From Fervidicola ferrireducens (GTDB lineage: Bacteria > Bacillota > Thermosediminibacteria > Thermosediminibacterales > Thermosediminibacteraceae), in assembly GCF_001562425.1 (NCBI RefSeq), contig NZ_LOED01000009.1, positions 1-64,000 on the forward strand: a stretch of 64,000 bases of DNA, read 5' to 3'. A program made the position numbers and the translations under genes. Shown here one piece after another: positions 1 to 6,693 of the stretch (positions are counted from its first letter, which is position 1; each line of letters begins with the position of its first letter). The notes beneath the pieces were generated by a model that saw nothing but the letters and a program-made list of their open reading frames with translations, made no database searches and was not told where the DNA came from.

Positions 1-2
1 CC

Positions 3-113
3 TCGGAGGGCAAATCAAATATCCGGGAAGGAGGCGAAAGCCTGGTCTGGGGGCCGGCTTGGCTGGAGATAAAAACAGTCAAGTTTTTTGAACCAGGAAG
101 TCACACAGTGTAA
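3..113 (+). CDS. 3' end of an unidentified element gene (partial)
   Basis: Frame 3 is open from the window edge to a TAA at 111-113. The last 36 codons look protein-like and end in KFFEPGSHTV. Frames 1 and 2 are also open for part of this stretch, so the frame choice rests on residue composition and on the terminator that follows at 148-197. I do not recognise the family. The sequence could instead be part of a structured RNA, since it contains a small GGC-GAAA-GCC hairpin near 35-44. Confidence 0.4.
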   Translation, partial: SEGKSNIREGGESLVWGPAWLEIKTVKFFEPGSHTV

Positions 114-147
114 ATTTGCTTCATGAGAATGGGTTGCCCCGTGGATC

Positions 148-197
148 AAGCAATTCATCTCCACCTTATAGAAGGTGGAGATGAATTGCTTATTTTT
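148..197 (+). terminator. Rho-independent terminator
   Basis: A perfect 20-bp stem (148-167 with 172-191) closes a 4-nt ATAG loop and is followed by ATTTTT. It separates the gene tail on the left from the gene cluster starting at 224. Confidence 0.85.
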
Positions 198-223
198 CGT
201 TAAAGTAGGAGGGAGTGAAAGAA

Positions 224-742
224 ATGGCCGATGTTAAATGCCCTTTGTGCGGCCGCACCGTAGACGCACGGGGGCTTAAGAGCCATCAGGGTAGCTACGA
301 GTGTGTCACCAAGGGTACTTATAGAGAAAATAAAGCCGCTGGGCTTACCGTGTTTAAATACCTGCGCCCTAATTCACCGTTCTTTACGATGTTCAACGAC
401 CTCTTTAAGAGAGATATTGTCGGATACACAAAGGGATGGTATAGACACAAGTCAAAGTTTCAGTATGGTTACTGGGGGCCTCAGTGGCTCTACCCGCTCT
501 GGCAGTTATATGGGCTCGCCCCACCTCAAGACAGGAAACTTCTGATAACTTTGTATAAACGTCTCAACGAAGCCGACAAACTGAAGGAACTTGCCCAAAT
601 CATTGCCGAAGCCTACGATGACATCTCGGCTGCACTTCGACAAGCTACCAACATTAACAGCGAATGCCGCAAACTGTTCTGGGGAAAATTGTGCAGCGGC
701 AATATCCTAGAAGCTATAGCTACGATCAAACTAAGCGGATGA
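224..742 (+). CDS. Unrecognised element protein with N-terminal Cys2His/Cys zinc motif
   Basis: Encodes about 172 aa. ATG 224 is preferred over GTG 215 because the ribosome site AGGAGGGAG (207-215) lies 8 nt upstream of it. The N-terminus carries a compact zinc-finger-like motif (CPLC at residues 6-9, then His and Cys about 15-21 residues later, LKSHQGSYEC). The remainder is rich in aromatic residues (GYWGPQWLYPLWQLYG) and then helical. I do not recognise the family and give no function. The zinc motif suggests nucleic-acid or protein binding (inference). It is the first gene after a strong terminator and probably begins a three- or four-gene cluster. Confidence 0.7.
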   Translation: MADVKCPLCGRTVDARGLKSHQGSYECVTKGTYRENKAAGLTVFKYLRPNSPFFTMFNDLFKRDIVGYTKGWYRHKSKFQYGYWGPQWLYPLWQLYGLAPPQDRKLLITLYKRLNEADKLKELAQIIAEAYDDISAALRQATNINSECRKLFWGKLCSGNILEAIATIKLSG

Positions 743-769
743 TTACCAAACAACAGGGAGGAAATCGTT

Positions 770-814
770 GTGGGGTTAAACTTGAGTTATGTTTCAAAAG
801 ATAGGAGGGGTTAA
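770..814 (+). CDS. 14-aa leader-like ORF resembling the start of the next protein
   Basis: GTG 770 has a good ribosome site (GGAGG at 757-761, 8 nt spacing) and reads MGLNLSYVSKDRRG before TAA at 812-814. The next gene starts two bases later at ATG 816 with MGLDLTLIPKDEY. Six of the first eleven residues are identical and three more are conservative. It could be a remnant of a tandem paralog or a translational coupling peptide. Chance is not excluded at this length. Confidence 0.4.
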   Translation: MGLNLSYVSKDRRG

Positions 815-815
815 G

Positions 816-1544
816 ATGGGATTAGATTTAACTCTAATCCCAAAGGATGAATATTTGATCGCAAGGCTTGATGAAACATCTTTTCACGGTGAAATAAAGA
901 AAACAATAAGAAAGGCAATACAAGATGCAGCAACTTACTATAGAACCATTTCACCGCAGACTCTTGAATATTTGGTAGCGCTGGGACGATTGTCCAGCCG
1001 TACAGAGGAAGATACGTATTTCATTAATTTGTTCTACCATTTATACGGTCCAAACAGCCAATTGCCTGACTTACAACCATTACTTGCTAAGTATAAGTTC
1101 ATAATTGATGATGAAGCACTCATGTTCGAATCCAAGGTGGGCTCTTATTCCACTATCCACTATCTGCGTTCTTTCTGCGACAAGGTTTTCGAATACTTGA
1201 AGAAAGGCATTCCGGCAAATACAGAAGAAACCGTACGCGAAATATTGGAAGAATGCGCCAAGAACGGTTGTGACTATAGTTATGAGCACTGCCCTGCGCT
1301 GTGTTACCATTCCGACTGCGAAGGATATTACCTTCCAACCACCGAACCATTTGACTTTGAACACAGTTCTTCATACAAGCTAGCCATTGAATTAGTTCGG
1401 CTCTATTCAAGTGGTGCAATAGATATACTTAATAATAAGTTTAGGGATAAAGCCAGTGTAGGGAATATATTGTGGTCTTTTAAAATCCTTATGTATTATG
1501 CCTTGTCCAGTCTTGAGCATGATGAAATTTTGGAATTCTGCTAA
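816..1544 (+). CDS. Unrecognised element protein
   Basis: Encodes 242 aa. ATG 816 is chosen over an in-frame start at 789 because AGGAGGGG (803-810) sits 5 nt ahead of it. The protein is soluble, with a cysteine-rich patch around residues 145-170 (CAKNGCDY, EHCPALCYHSDC) that could bind a metal or be structural. No signal peptide or membrane segment is visible. I do not recognise the family. It is coupled to the micro-ORF upstream and followed 17 nt later by another unknown gene, so it is probably co-transcribed with both neighbours. Confidence 0.65.
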   Translation: MGLDLTLIPKDEYLIARLDETSFHGEIKKTIRKAIQDAATYYRTISPQTLEYLVALGRLSSRTEEDTYFINLFYHLYGPNSQLPDLQPLLAKYKFIIDDEALMFESKVGSYSTIHYLRSFCDKVFEYLKKGIPANTEETVREILEECAKNGCDYSYEHCPALCYHSDCEGYYLPTTEPFDFEHSSSYKLAIELVRLYSSGAIDILNNKFRDKASVGNILWSFKILMYYALSSLEHDEILEFC

Positions 1545-1561
1545 GTGGAGGAGGAAAGCCG

Positions 1562-2032
1562 ATGTCATTTCACGTCTTACAAGCCGAAGCCTGCCCTATA
1601 TGCAGCTCGCCATATATTTCCGTTCCTTACCGCCAAATCATGAATACCGTCAAACGAGATAAGTTAGGTCGGTGCAGGTTGATCGGCTTGGTGAATAAGA
1701 ATACCGAGAGCCAGTGCCATTGTTCGGCATGCGATAGCAACTTTGACACCCCACTTGACATGATACTTGTCCTCACTAATGACGGCCTGTTCGGTGTTAC
1801 CGCAGAGGATTACCAGGAATGGTCGTATTTGTCTATCGTTCGCGTGCCGTTTGCTAAGAAGGGTAATGATATTCTCCTCCTTCCGAAAGAACCTGAAGAA
1901 GTCCTATACATTTCTCCGCTTGACGATATAACATCTTCTTTAGCATATGCGCTTTACAGCGGGCCTAAAAACGAAGCAAAACAGGCTTTTTCTATACTTA
2001 TAACATTGGCCCACGATTCGGTTGCTCATTAG
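1562..2032 (+). CDS. Unrecognised element protein with zinc-ribbon-like motif
   Basis: Encodes 156 aa, preceded by a strong GGAGGAGGAAAG ribosome site. Two cysteine pairs (CPIC at 11-14 and CHCSAC near residues 52-57, about 40 residues apart) look like a zinc ribbon. The second half is a small mixed alpha/beta region with no motif I can name. It ends the cluster 224-2032 and is followed by a 223-nt regulatory gap. Function unknown. It shares with the 224 gene the pattern of a small protein with a zinc motif near the N-terminus. Confidence 0.65.
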   Translation: MSFHVLQAEACPICSSPYISVPYRQIMNTVKRDKLGRCRLIGLVNKNTESQCHCSACDSNFDTPLDMILVLTNDGLFGVTAEDYQEWSYLSIVRVPFAKKGNDILLLPKEPEEVLYISPLDDITSSLAYALYSGPKNEAKQAFSILITLAHDSVAH

Positions 2033-2049
2033 CTGGCTCTTTTAAAAAA

Positions 2050-2176
2050 CAAACAAATGTTCGATAAAAAATTGAAAAAATTTGAGAAAGCGGAAGAAAA
2101 ATTATTAAACCTATTATGAAAACTGCAAATTTGAGGAGAGCGAACATTTGTTTTATTAGTTTAAAATGCATAAAAT
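2050..2176 (+). promoter_or_regulatory. Inverted LexA-like boxes and promoter ahead of the RDF gene
   Basis: CAAACAAATGTTCG (2050-2063) and CGAACATTTGTTTT (2141-2154) are near-perfect inverted copies of one motif that resembles the Gram-positive LexA box (CGAAC-N4-GTTCG). The second overlaps a possible -35 (TTGTTT, 2148-2153), which is 17 nt from a possible -10 (TAAAAT, 2171-2176). The short repeat TTCGATAA also occurs at about 2061, 2225 and 2236. The motif layout is seen directly. LexA control is inference, and an element-encoded repressor is an alternative reader. Confidence 0.45.
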
Positions 2177-2255
2177 AAAAACATAAGAACAATGTGAGGA
2201 GATTATAAGGTTATTTTGCGTATTTTCGATAATTTTCGATAAAGGAGGTTTTCCC

Positions 2256-3506
2256 ATGGCTATAAAGGGTTGGAGTGACGTTGTACGTCTGCCCAGGTTA
2301 GGGAAAATAGCCCTGGGGGTGAAAGACGAACAGGGGATCCCCCGGGCTGTCGATTATTTCGTAGTGCCGCCTGAAGTACAAGCAATATACGGGCCAAAAC
2401 CAAAAGAGCTAGATATACTAATACCCTCTGAAGATATAGACAGCTTTTTCCCCATTTTCCTTAAACGTTACGGCGAACAATACGGATTGCTTTGCAGAGG
2501 CGATGGTGAAGTCGCATCGGTTTCAGCAGACTATATTGTAAGCGGCGGAGGCGAAGAATACGGCATAATCTACAACAACGGCCGTTTCATACATGCAGAA
2601 ACGGGCGAAGAACTGGAAGTGGAGGACGGCAGCGGAAGAAAATGGGTAAAATACCCGTGCCCGTATAAAGAATGCAAGTTCTACAAAACTCAAAGATGCA
2701 CCGAAGTTGCCACACTCAACGTGATACTCTACAAGGTGCCGGGCATTCTCGGGGTATACAGTCTCGATACCGGCAGCTTTAATAGTTACGTTAATATAAG
2801 GAATGCACTAACTATTCTCCGTGGCATCTTCGGAAAAGTCAGCTTCATCCCCTTAAAGCTTAAGGTGAGAATGCAGGAACTACATCCGTTTGTTAAAGGT
2901 AAAAGAATAAAGACCGTTAAACCCGTCTTATATATTGATATGGGCGACCTTAACTTCGAACAGGTAGCTGCAATGATAAAAAATAAACTTAAGCCCGAAA
3001 AGTTTAATTTTAACCTAGACTTTCTCCCCATCACTTGCAACATAGGGATAGAACCTGCCGATGAAGATGAAAAACCTGAACTGCTTTATCCACCTGTCAA
3101 TGAGGATGTCATCGATGAAGAAGACGAAGAATATGAAACCGAATATGACGAAAAAACCATGGAAACGGGCGACGAAAGCAAAGAAGTATTCTCCATACAA
3201 GAGGGAGGGACACCCGAGGAATATTTAAACGAAGAACATTTAGATGAAGAAGAAAGAGATGAGAAAGAGGGGATATTCAAAGCTCTAACTCCAGCGAAAA
3301 AGAAAGTAACGTCTAAAGGAGTGTTCACATATATACGGGCGGCATGCATGAAAGGCCCCTTCGGCAAAGGCGAATTATGCGAAGTCTATGCAGTAGGGGA
3401 CGGGCTGTTGGAAGTTGCACCATATCAGGATTTCAGTGCAGAGATCCTTTCATATAAAGATGGAGCTGTGCTTGTAGATAATGTGTTGATTGAAAAGAGC
3501 GCGTAA
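2256..3506 (+). CDS. Gp3-like recombination directionality factor (probable RDF)
   Basis: Encodes 416 aa with ribosome site AAAGGAGG before ATG 2256. The N-terminus (RLPRLGKIALG, then the VDYFVV, PKELDILIPSED and LLCRGDGE blocks through about residue 85), a cysteine cluster at 135-148 and the segment VPGILGVYSLDTGSFNSYVN at 161-180 match the block layout I know from phiC31/phiBT1 gp3-type RDFs. These bind a serine integrase and switch it to excision. Residues ~267-340 form a very acidic linker, followed by a ~65-residue C-terminal domain I do not recognise. The cognate integrase gene lies 1.5 kb downstream. The family call is from memory of the motif pattern; the role in excision is inference. 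Confidence 0.75.
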   Translation: MAIKGWSDVVRLPRLGKIALGVKDEQGIPRAVDYFVVPPEVQAIYGPKPKELDILIPSEDIDSFFPIFLKRYGEQYGLLCRGDGEVASVSADYIVSGGGEEYGIIYNNGRFIHAETGEELEVEDGSGRKWVKYPCPYKECKFYKTQRCTEVATLNVILYKVPGILGVYSLDTGSFNSYVNIRNALTILRGIFGKVSFIPLKLKVRMQELHPFVKGKRIKTVKPVLYIDMGDLNFEQVAAMIKNKLKPEKFNFNLDFLPITCNIGIEPADEDEKPELLYPPVNEDVIDEEDEEYETEYDEKTMETGDESKEVFSIQEGGTPEEYLNEEHLDEEERDEKEGIFKALTPAKKKVTSKGVFTYIRAACMKGPFGKGELCEVYAVGDGLLEVAPYQDFSAEILSYKDGAVLVDNVLIEKSA

Positions 3507-3513
3507 GAAAGAC

Positions 3514-3542
3514 GGGGCTTCCCACAAAGCATGGGAAGCCCC
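3514..3542 (+). repeat. Intergenic GC-rich hairpin after the RDF gene
   Basis: An 11-bp perfect stem GGGGCTTCCCA / TGGGAAGCCCC with a 7-nt loop. It lacks a downstream T-run on the plus strand and has only a weak one on the minus strand, so it is more likely an mRNA processing or stability element, or a weak terminator, than a full terminator. Confidence 0.6.
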
Positions 3543-3568
3543 ATTCCTAAATGTGGAGGGGTTACTGA

Positions 3569-4624
3569 ATGCTCCAGATGTATGAACTTAGCATTAGTGA
3601 AGTGCGCAACCTCCGTCGTGCCGCAGGAGACGAACTGCGTGGTGACTGCCCTTTCTGCAACGACCATAAGGGACATCTCTATATAAATCCAGTTAAGGGG
3701 GTGTTCTATTGCCAACGATGTGCTGCAGCAGGGAAAATTACTGAGAAAATAATACAGAAAGGGCAGATCGATAAGTGTTCATATCGCTTTCCGCGAGAAA
3801 GGCAAACAACAAAATTAAATATAAAACAGCTCGACAAAGTTTACAATACATTGCTGAGATGTCTCGACCTAAAAAAAGAACATTACTATCATTTACTTGG
3901 GCGAGGTTTTTCGGGAGAATTAATAAGAATAAAAGGATATAAGTCATTAAATTCCTCTGAAGACCTAGCAGAATTAGCAGAAAGAATTGCAAGTACGACC
4001 AGCGTAGCTGACATCCCGGGATTTTATCAGAAAGATGGCAGATGGATGCTGGTAGAAGACAATGGCCTCTTGATTCCTTGTAGGAATTTTGAAGGTAAAA
4101 TATGGGGTATACAAATCAGGACAGACGATCGCTCAAAAGGCAGGAAGTACTGCTGGCTATCATCGGCAGGAAGGGAAAACGGCACAAAAGCAACAGCGGT
4201 ATATCATGTTGCAGTGCCAACAAAACTAGTGAACACAAAAAATGTACCGAAACGGGTCTGGATAACCGAAGGCCCGCTTAAAGGTGACTACTCTGCAGAA
4301 AAAATGGGAGAAATATTTATTTGTGTGCCAGGTGTTAATACGTGGAAACGTACTAGAATAGTGGAAGAGTTAAAACGAAAAAAGATACAGGAAGCTATTA
4401 TTTGCTACGATGCCGATGCTGCAACCAATATATACGTTGCTGAAGCGGCATACCAACTTTATAAGGCACTGAGAAGTAAAGGTATCCAAGTACAATTTGC
4501 ATGGTGGGAAATAGAGAAAGGTAAGGGGATTGACGATCTCCTTAAGAACGGATGTTATCCAAATATTGTATCCTTTGAAAATTGGCAGAAGAGGAATCAA
4601 TTAGACAGGGCAATCCGGTCGTAA
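3569..4624 (+). CDS. Primase-like protein (DnaG-type zinc finger plus Toprim-like domain)
   Basis: Encodes 351 aa with GGAGGGG 7 nt before ATG 3569. Residues 27-51 form a CHC2-type zinc finger (CPFC, then YCQRC) of the kind that binds DNA in bacterial and phage primases. The C-terminal third shows Toprim-like signatures: an acidic turn WITEGPLKGD, then CYDADA, then KGIDDLL. This resembles element replication proteins with a DUF3854/Toprim-like domain. No helicase domain is fused. It probably primes or initiates replication of the excised element (inference). It sits between the RDF and integrase genes, and its stop codon lies inside its own terminator. Confidence 0.75.
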   Translation: MLQMYELSISEVRNLRRAAGDELRGDCPFCNDHKGHLYINPVKGVFYCQRCAAAGKITEKIIQKGQIDKCSYRFPRERQTTKLNIKQLDKVYNTLLRCLDLKKEHYYHLLGRGFSGELIRIKGYKSLNSSEDLAELAERIASTTSVADIPGFYQKDGRWMLVEDNGLLIPCRNFEGKIWGIQIRTDDRSKGRKYCWLSSAGRENGTKATAVYHVAVPTKLVNTKNVPKRVWITEGPLKGDYSAEKMGEIFICVPGVNTWKRTRIVEELKRKKIQEAIICYDADAATNIYVAEAAYQLYKALRSKGIQVQFAWWEIEKGKGIDDLLKNGCYPNIVSFENWQKRNQLDRAIRS

Positions 4625-4648
4625 TACGGCCGGGTTGCCTTTTTTTAT
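4609..4648 (+). terminator. Rho-independent terminator after the primase gene
   Basis: Stem 4609-4621 with 4627-4639 (13 bp, two G-T pairs), loop TAATA, then a run of eight T. The stop codon TAA lies in the loop. This isolates the integrase gene from RDF/primase transcription. Confidence 0.85.
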
Positions 4649-4766
4649 TTCTATAAACTCCTTAAACTCTTTTTCTCTTCTGTATTACGGGGAGGTGAAT
4701 AAGAACGCCACCATTTTGCTTGGTAGAGAAAAAATAGAAAATAAGTTATGTGTGGCGATGAAATAA

Positions 4767-4958
4767 ATGATAGAATATAAATTCAGAAAAGGGATTACAA
4801 ATGAAGATGGCGCTGAAGAGAAGATCCGAAAGGCTTACGATTTCGTTTTAAAAAAATTTTTAGAGAAATATAACATTATTGATGTAGAGGAAATTATTCA
4901 CGATAAAGATTTAAGTGGTTTAACAACATCTCATAACAAATCATTTATGATATCATAA
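4767..4958 (+). CDS. Short hypothetical ORF upstream of the integrase
   Basis: A 63-codon ORF starting at ATG 4767, just after the stop of a possible 23-codon ORF that begins at GTG 4695 inside a GGGGAGGTG ribosome-site-like sequence. The protein is charged and helical, with no motif I recognise. It has no good ribosome site of its own and could only be translated by coupling. It may be noise or a decayed gene. The 4649-4766 stretch otherwise shows nothing I can name. Confidence 0.3.
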   Translation: MIEYKFRKGITNEDGAEEKIRKAYDFVLKKFLEKYNIIDVEEIIHDKDLSGLTTSHNKSFMIS

Positions 4959-4966
4959 GAACAGGG

Positions 4967-5049
4967 GAAGGAGGTGTAGCCCCGCCGGTAGGGACAAAAA
5001 TCATAGAATAAATCGAACAAATGATAAATCCCCGGCGGTATAAGTCGTT
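4967..5049 (+). promoter_or_regulatory. Structured leader with a displaced ribosome site before the integrase gene
   Basis: A strong ribosome site (AAGGAGGTG, 4969-4977) is not followed by any start codon at usable distance. A 7-bp all-GC stem CCGCCGG (4982-4988) / CCGGCGG (5032-5038) encloses 43 nt that can form an inner ATCAT/ATGAT stem. The integrase ATG follows 11 nt after the stem with only a weak ribosome site. If the hairpin forms, the strong site and ATG come to about 16 nt apart. Translational control of the integrase is inference. Confidence 0.4.
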
Positions 5050-6693
5050 ATGAGAGCTGCCATATATGCCAGAGTATCGACTGAAGAGCAAACAAAAGGA
5101 TACTCAATACAAGACCAAATCGAAAAAGCTACGCAAAAAGCTAAAGAGCTTGGCGCAACATCAATTACTATTTTTAAAGATGAGGGCTACAGCGGTGCAG
5201 ACCCTAACAGACCTGCACTGCAAGAACTAATTTCAAAGGTAAAGCAGGGGTTCTTTGACCTCGTAGTGTGCTACGATGTAGACCGGTGGGCACGAGACCT
5301 GTACGACCAGTTAGCTTTTGCAGAAATAGTGGAAAAATATGCTAAACTCGAATTCGTAACCCATTCAAGAGGCGACCCGGACAGCCCTGAAGATAACCTA
5401 TTTTTCCAGATGAAAGGGGCTTTCGCCCAGTATGAAAGGGCAAAGATAAAACAGCGAACTATGGCGGGGCGGTATGCAAAAGCACACTCCGGCAAAATAG
5501 TTATTCCCGGTGGATGGCCTGGGCACCCCGGGCCTTACGGCTATATTTACAACGGCGACAGTGAAAACCCTCAATTTGAAATAGTCGAACATGAAGCCGA
5601 AATAGTCCGGAAGATGTTTTACTGGATTGCTAAAGAAGGGCTAGGAATAGGTGCTGTAACTATAAGGCTTAACGAAGAAAAAATCCCGCCTCCTCACGGG
5701 AAACAGTGGTATACGTCAACGGTGAATAGAATTCTCCACAATGAGGTTTATATAGGCAACTTTTATAATTTCAAGTTTAAAACAGAAATAAGCGAAGACA
5801 GAAAAAGAAGGTATCGGAAGAGATCGAAAGATCAATGGATAAAGGTGCAAGTTCCCCCCATTATTCCGAAAGAACTATGGGAAGAAGCACATGCCAAAAT
5901 AAAGGAAAACGGGATTAAAACAAGAGTGGGACGCAAACATGAATACTTAATGGCTGGCAGGATAGTTTGCGGGTTTTGCGGCAGAAAATACTACACCACG
6001 CCTCAAAGCGGGAAGCCATACTACAGGTGCTCAGGCAAAAAAAGAATTGTAAGTTTAGAGACATGCAAATCCCCCATCCTCCCAGCTCATACCAACAGAA
6101 AAACACTCGGCGTTGACGATATAGTCTGGGCGGCAGTAAAAGAGAGACTCAAAAACCCTGATATTATTATCGAAGAATTAAAAAAACTGGCAAGCGAAAG
6201 GATAACTGAGGAAACCGACGCGATAAAGGAAAAGATAAAGGAAAAAAGAAACCGTTTATCTCAACTGGAACGACAAAAAGATAGACTTATAGATCTGTAT
6301 CTAAACAACATAATTACAAAAGAAGATTTGTCTAGAAGAATTGAACCAATCAATAAGCAAATTGATGCCTTAATGGAAGAAATAAGGATAGAAGAGATGA
6401 AGTTGGAAGAAATGGAATTTGAAAAGAAGCACCCGTTGAGATTTGAGGAGGTCATAAAGAAGTATTCAGAACATCTAGAAACGTTGACTTTTAAAGAAAA
6501 AAGAGAAATAATAGATATGTTGGATATAACTGTTACTGTAAAACCTGGCGGGGAAGTTGAAATAAATTGGCCTTTTGAGGAGAATATAACATGTGGGAAT
6601 TATATCAACATTGGATATTGTGGGACTTCCGGACACGGCGGTCAGGGAGTCGCGGGAGCGGGTGAGAGCAGCTATAAAAAATCAGGATTTTGA
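5050..6693 (+). CDS. Large serine recombinase (element integrase)
   Basis: Encodes 547 aa. Resolvase catalytic domain at ~2-145, with nucleophile Ser10 in ARVSTEEQ and the conserved arginines of this domain. Recombinase domain ~165-280, zinc ribbon with Cys 307, 310, 327 and 339, then a coiled coil ~385-460, all typical of phage/ICE integrases that act at short attP/attB sites. ATG 5050 is the first start after an in-frame TAA at 5041. The normal C-terminus appears to end near EINWPF (507); the last ~30 residues are read across the attachment junction and out of frame through comM. After excision the C-terminus would therefore differ. It overlaps the comM remnant by about 100 nt. Confidence 0.93.
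   Translation: MRAAIYARVSTEEQTKGYSIQDQIEKATQKAKELGATSITIFKDEGYSGADPNRPALQELISKVKQGFFDLVVCYDVDRWARDLYDQLAFAEIVEKYAKLEFVTHSRGDPDSPEDNLFFQMKGAFAQYERAKIKQRTMAGRYAKAHSGKIVIPGGWPGHPGPYGYIYNGDSENPQFEIVEHEAEIVRKMFYWIAKEGLGIGAVTIRLNEEKIPPPHGKQWYTSTVNRILHNEVYIGNFYNFKFKTEISEDRKRRYRKRSKDQWIKVQVPPIIPKELWEEAHAKIKENGIKTRVGRKHEYLMAGRIVCGFCGRKYYTTPQSGKPYYRCSGKKRIVSLETCKSPILPAHTNRKTLGVDDIVWAAVKERLKNPDIIIEELKKLASERITEETDAIKEKIKEKRNRLSQLERQKDRLIDLYLNNIITKEDLSRRIEPINKQIDALMEEIRIEEMKLEEMEFEKKHPLRFEEVIKKYSEHLETLTFKEKREIIDMLDITVTVKPGGEVEINWPFEENITCGNYINIGYCGTSGHGGQGVAGAGESSYKKSGF

Larger units (their letters stand above)
1..6610. mobile_element. Right end of an integrative element inserted in comM
   Basis: The segment is bounded on the right by a large serine recombinase whose last codons run into the body of comM. 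The comM N-terminus is not adjacent, so the other element end lies left of the window. Contents in order: an unidentified gene tail, three unrecognised genes, a gp3-like recombination directionality factor, a primase-like protein, a short ORF and the serine recombinase. No capsid, terminase or conjugation gene is visible in this part, so phage and ICE cannot be told apart. The exact right boundary is uncertain and is placed between about 6593 and 6625, where comM homology begins. Confidence 0.85.

Noticed and set aside
1-147. Known riboswitch or large ornate RNA at the left edge
   Set aside because: A small GNRA hairpin is present but no recognised core motif; an open frame to 113 explains it as well.
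3514-3542. Terminator between RDF and primase genes
   Set aside because: There is a strong stem but no T-run on the plus strand, so I list it only as a hairpin.
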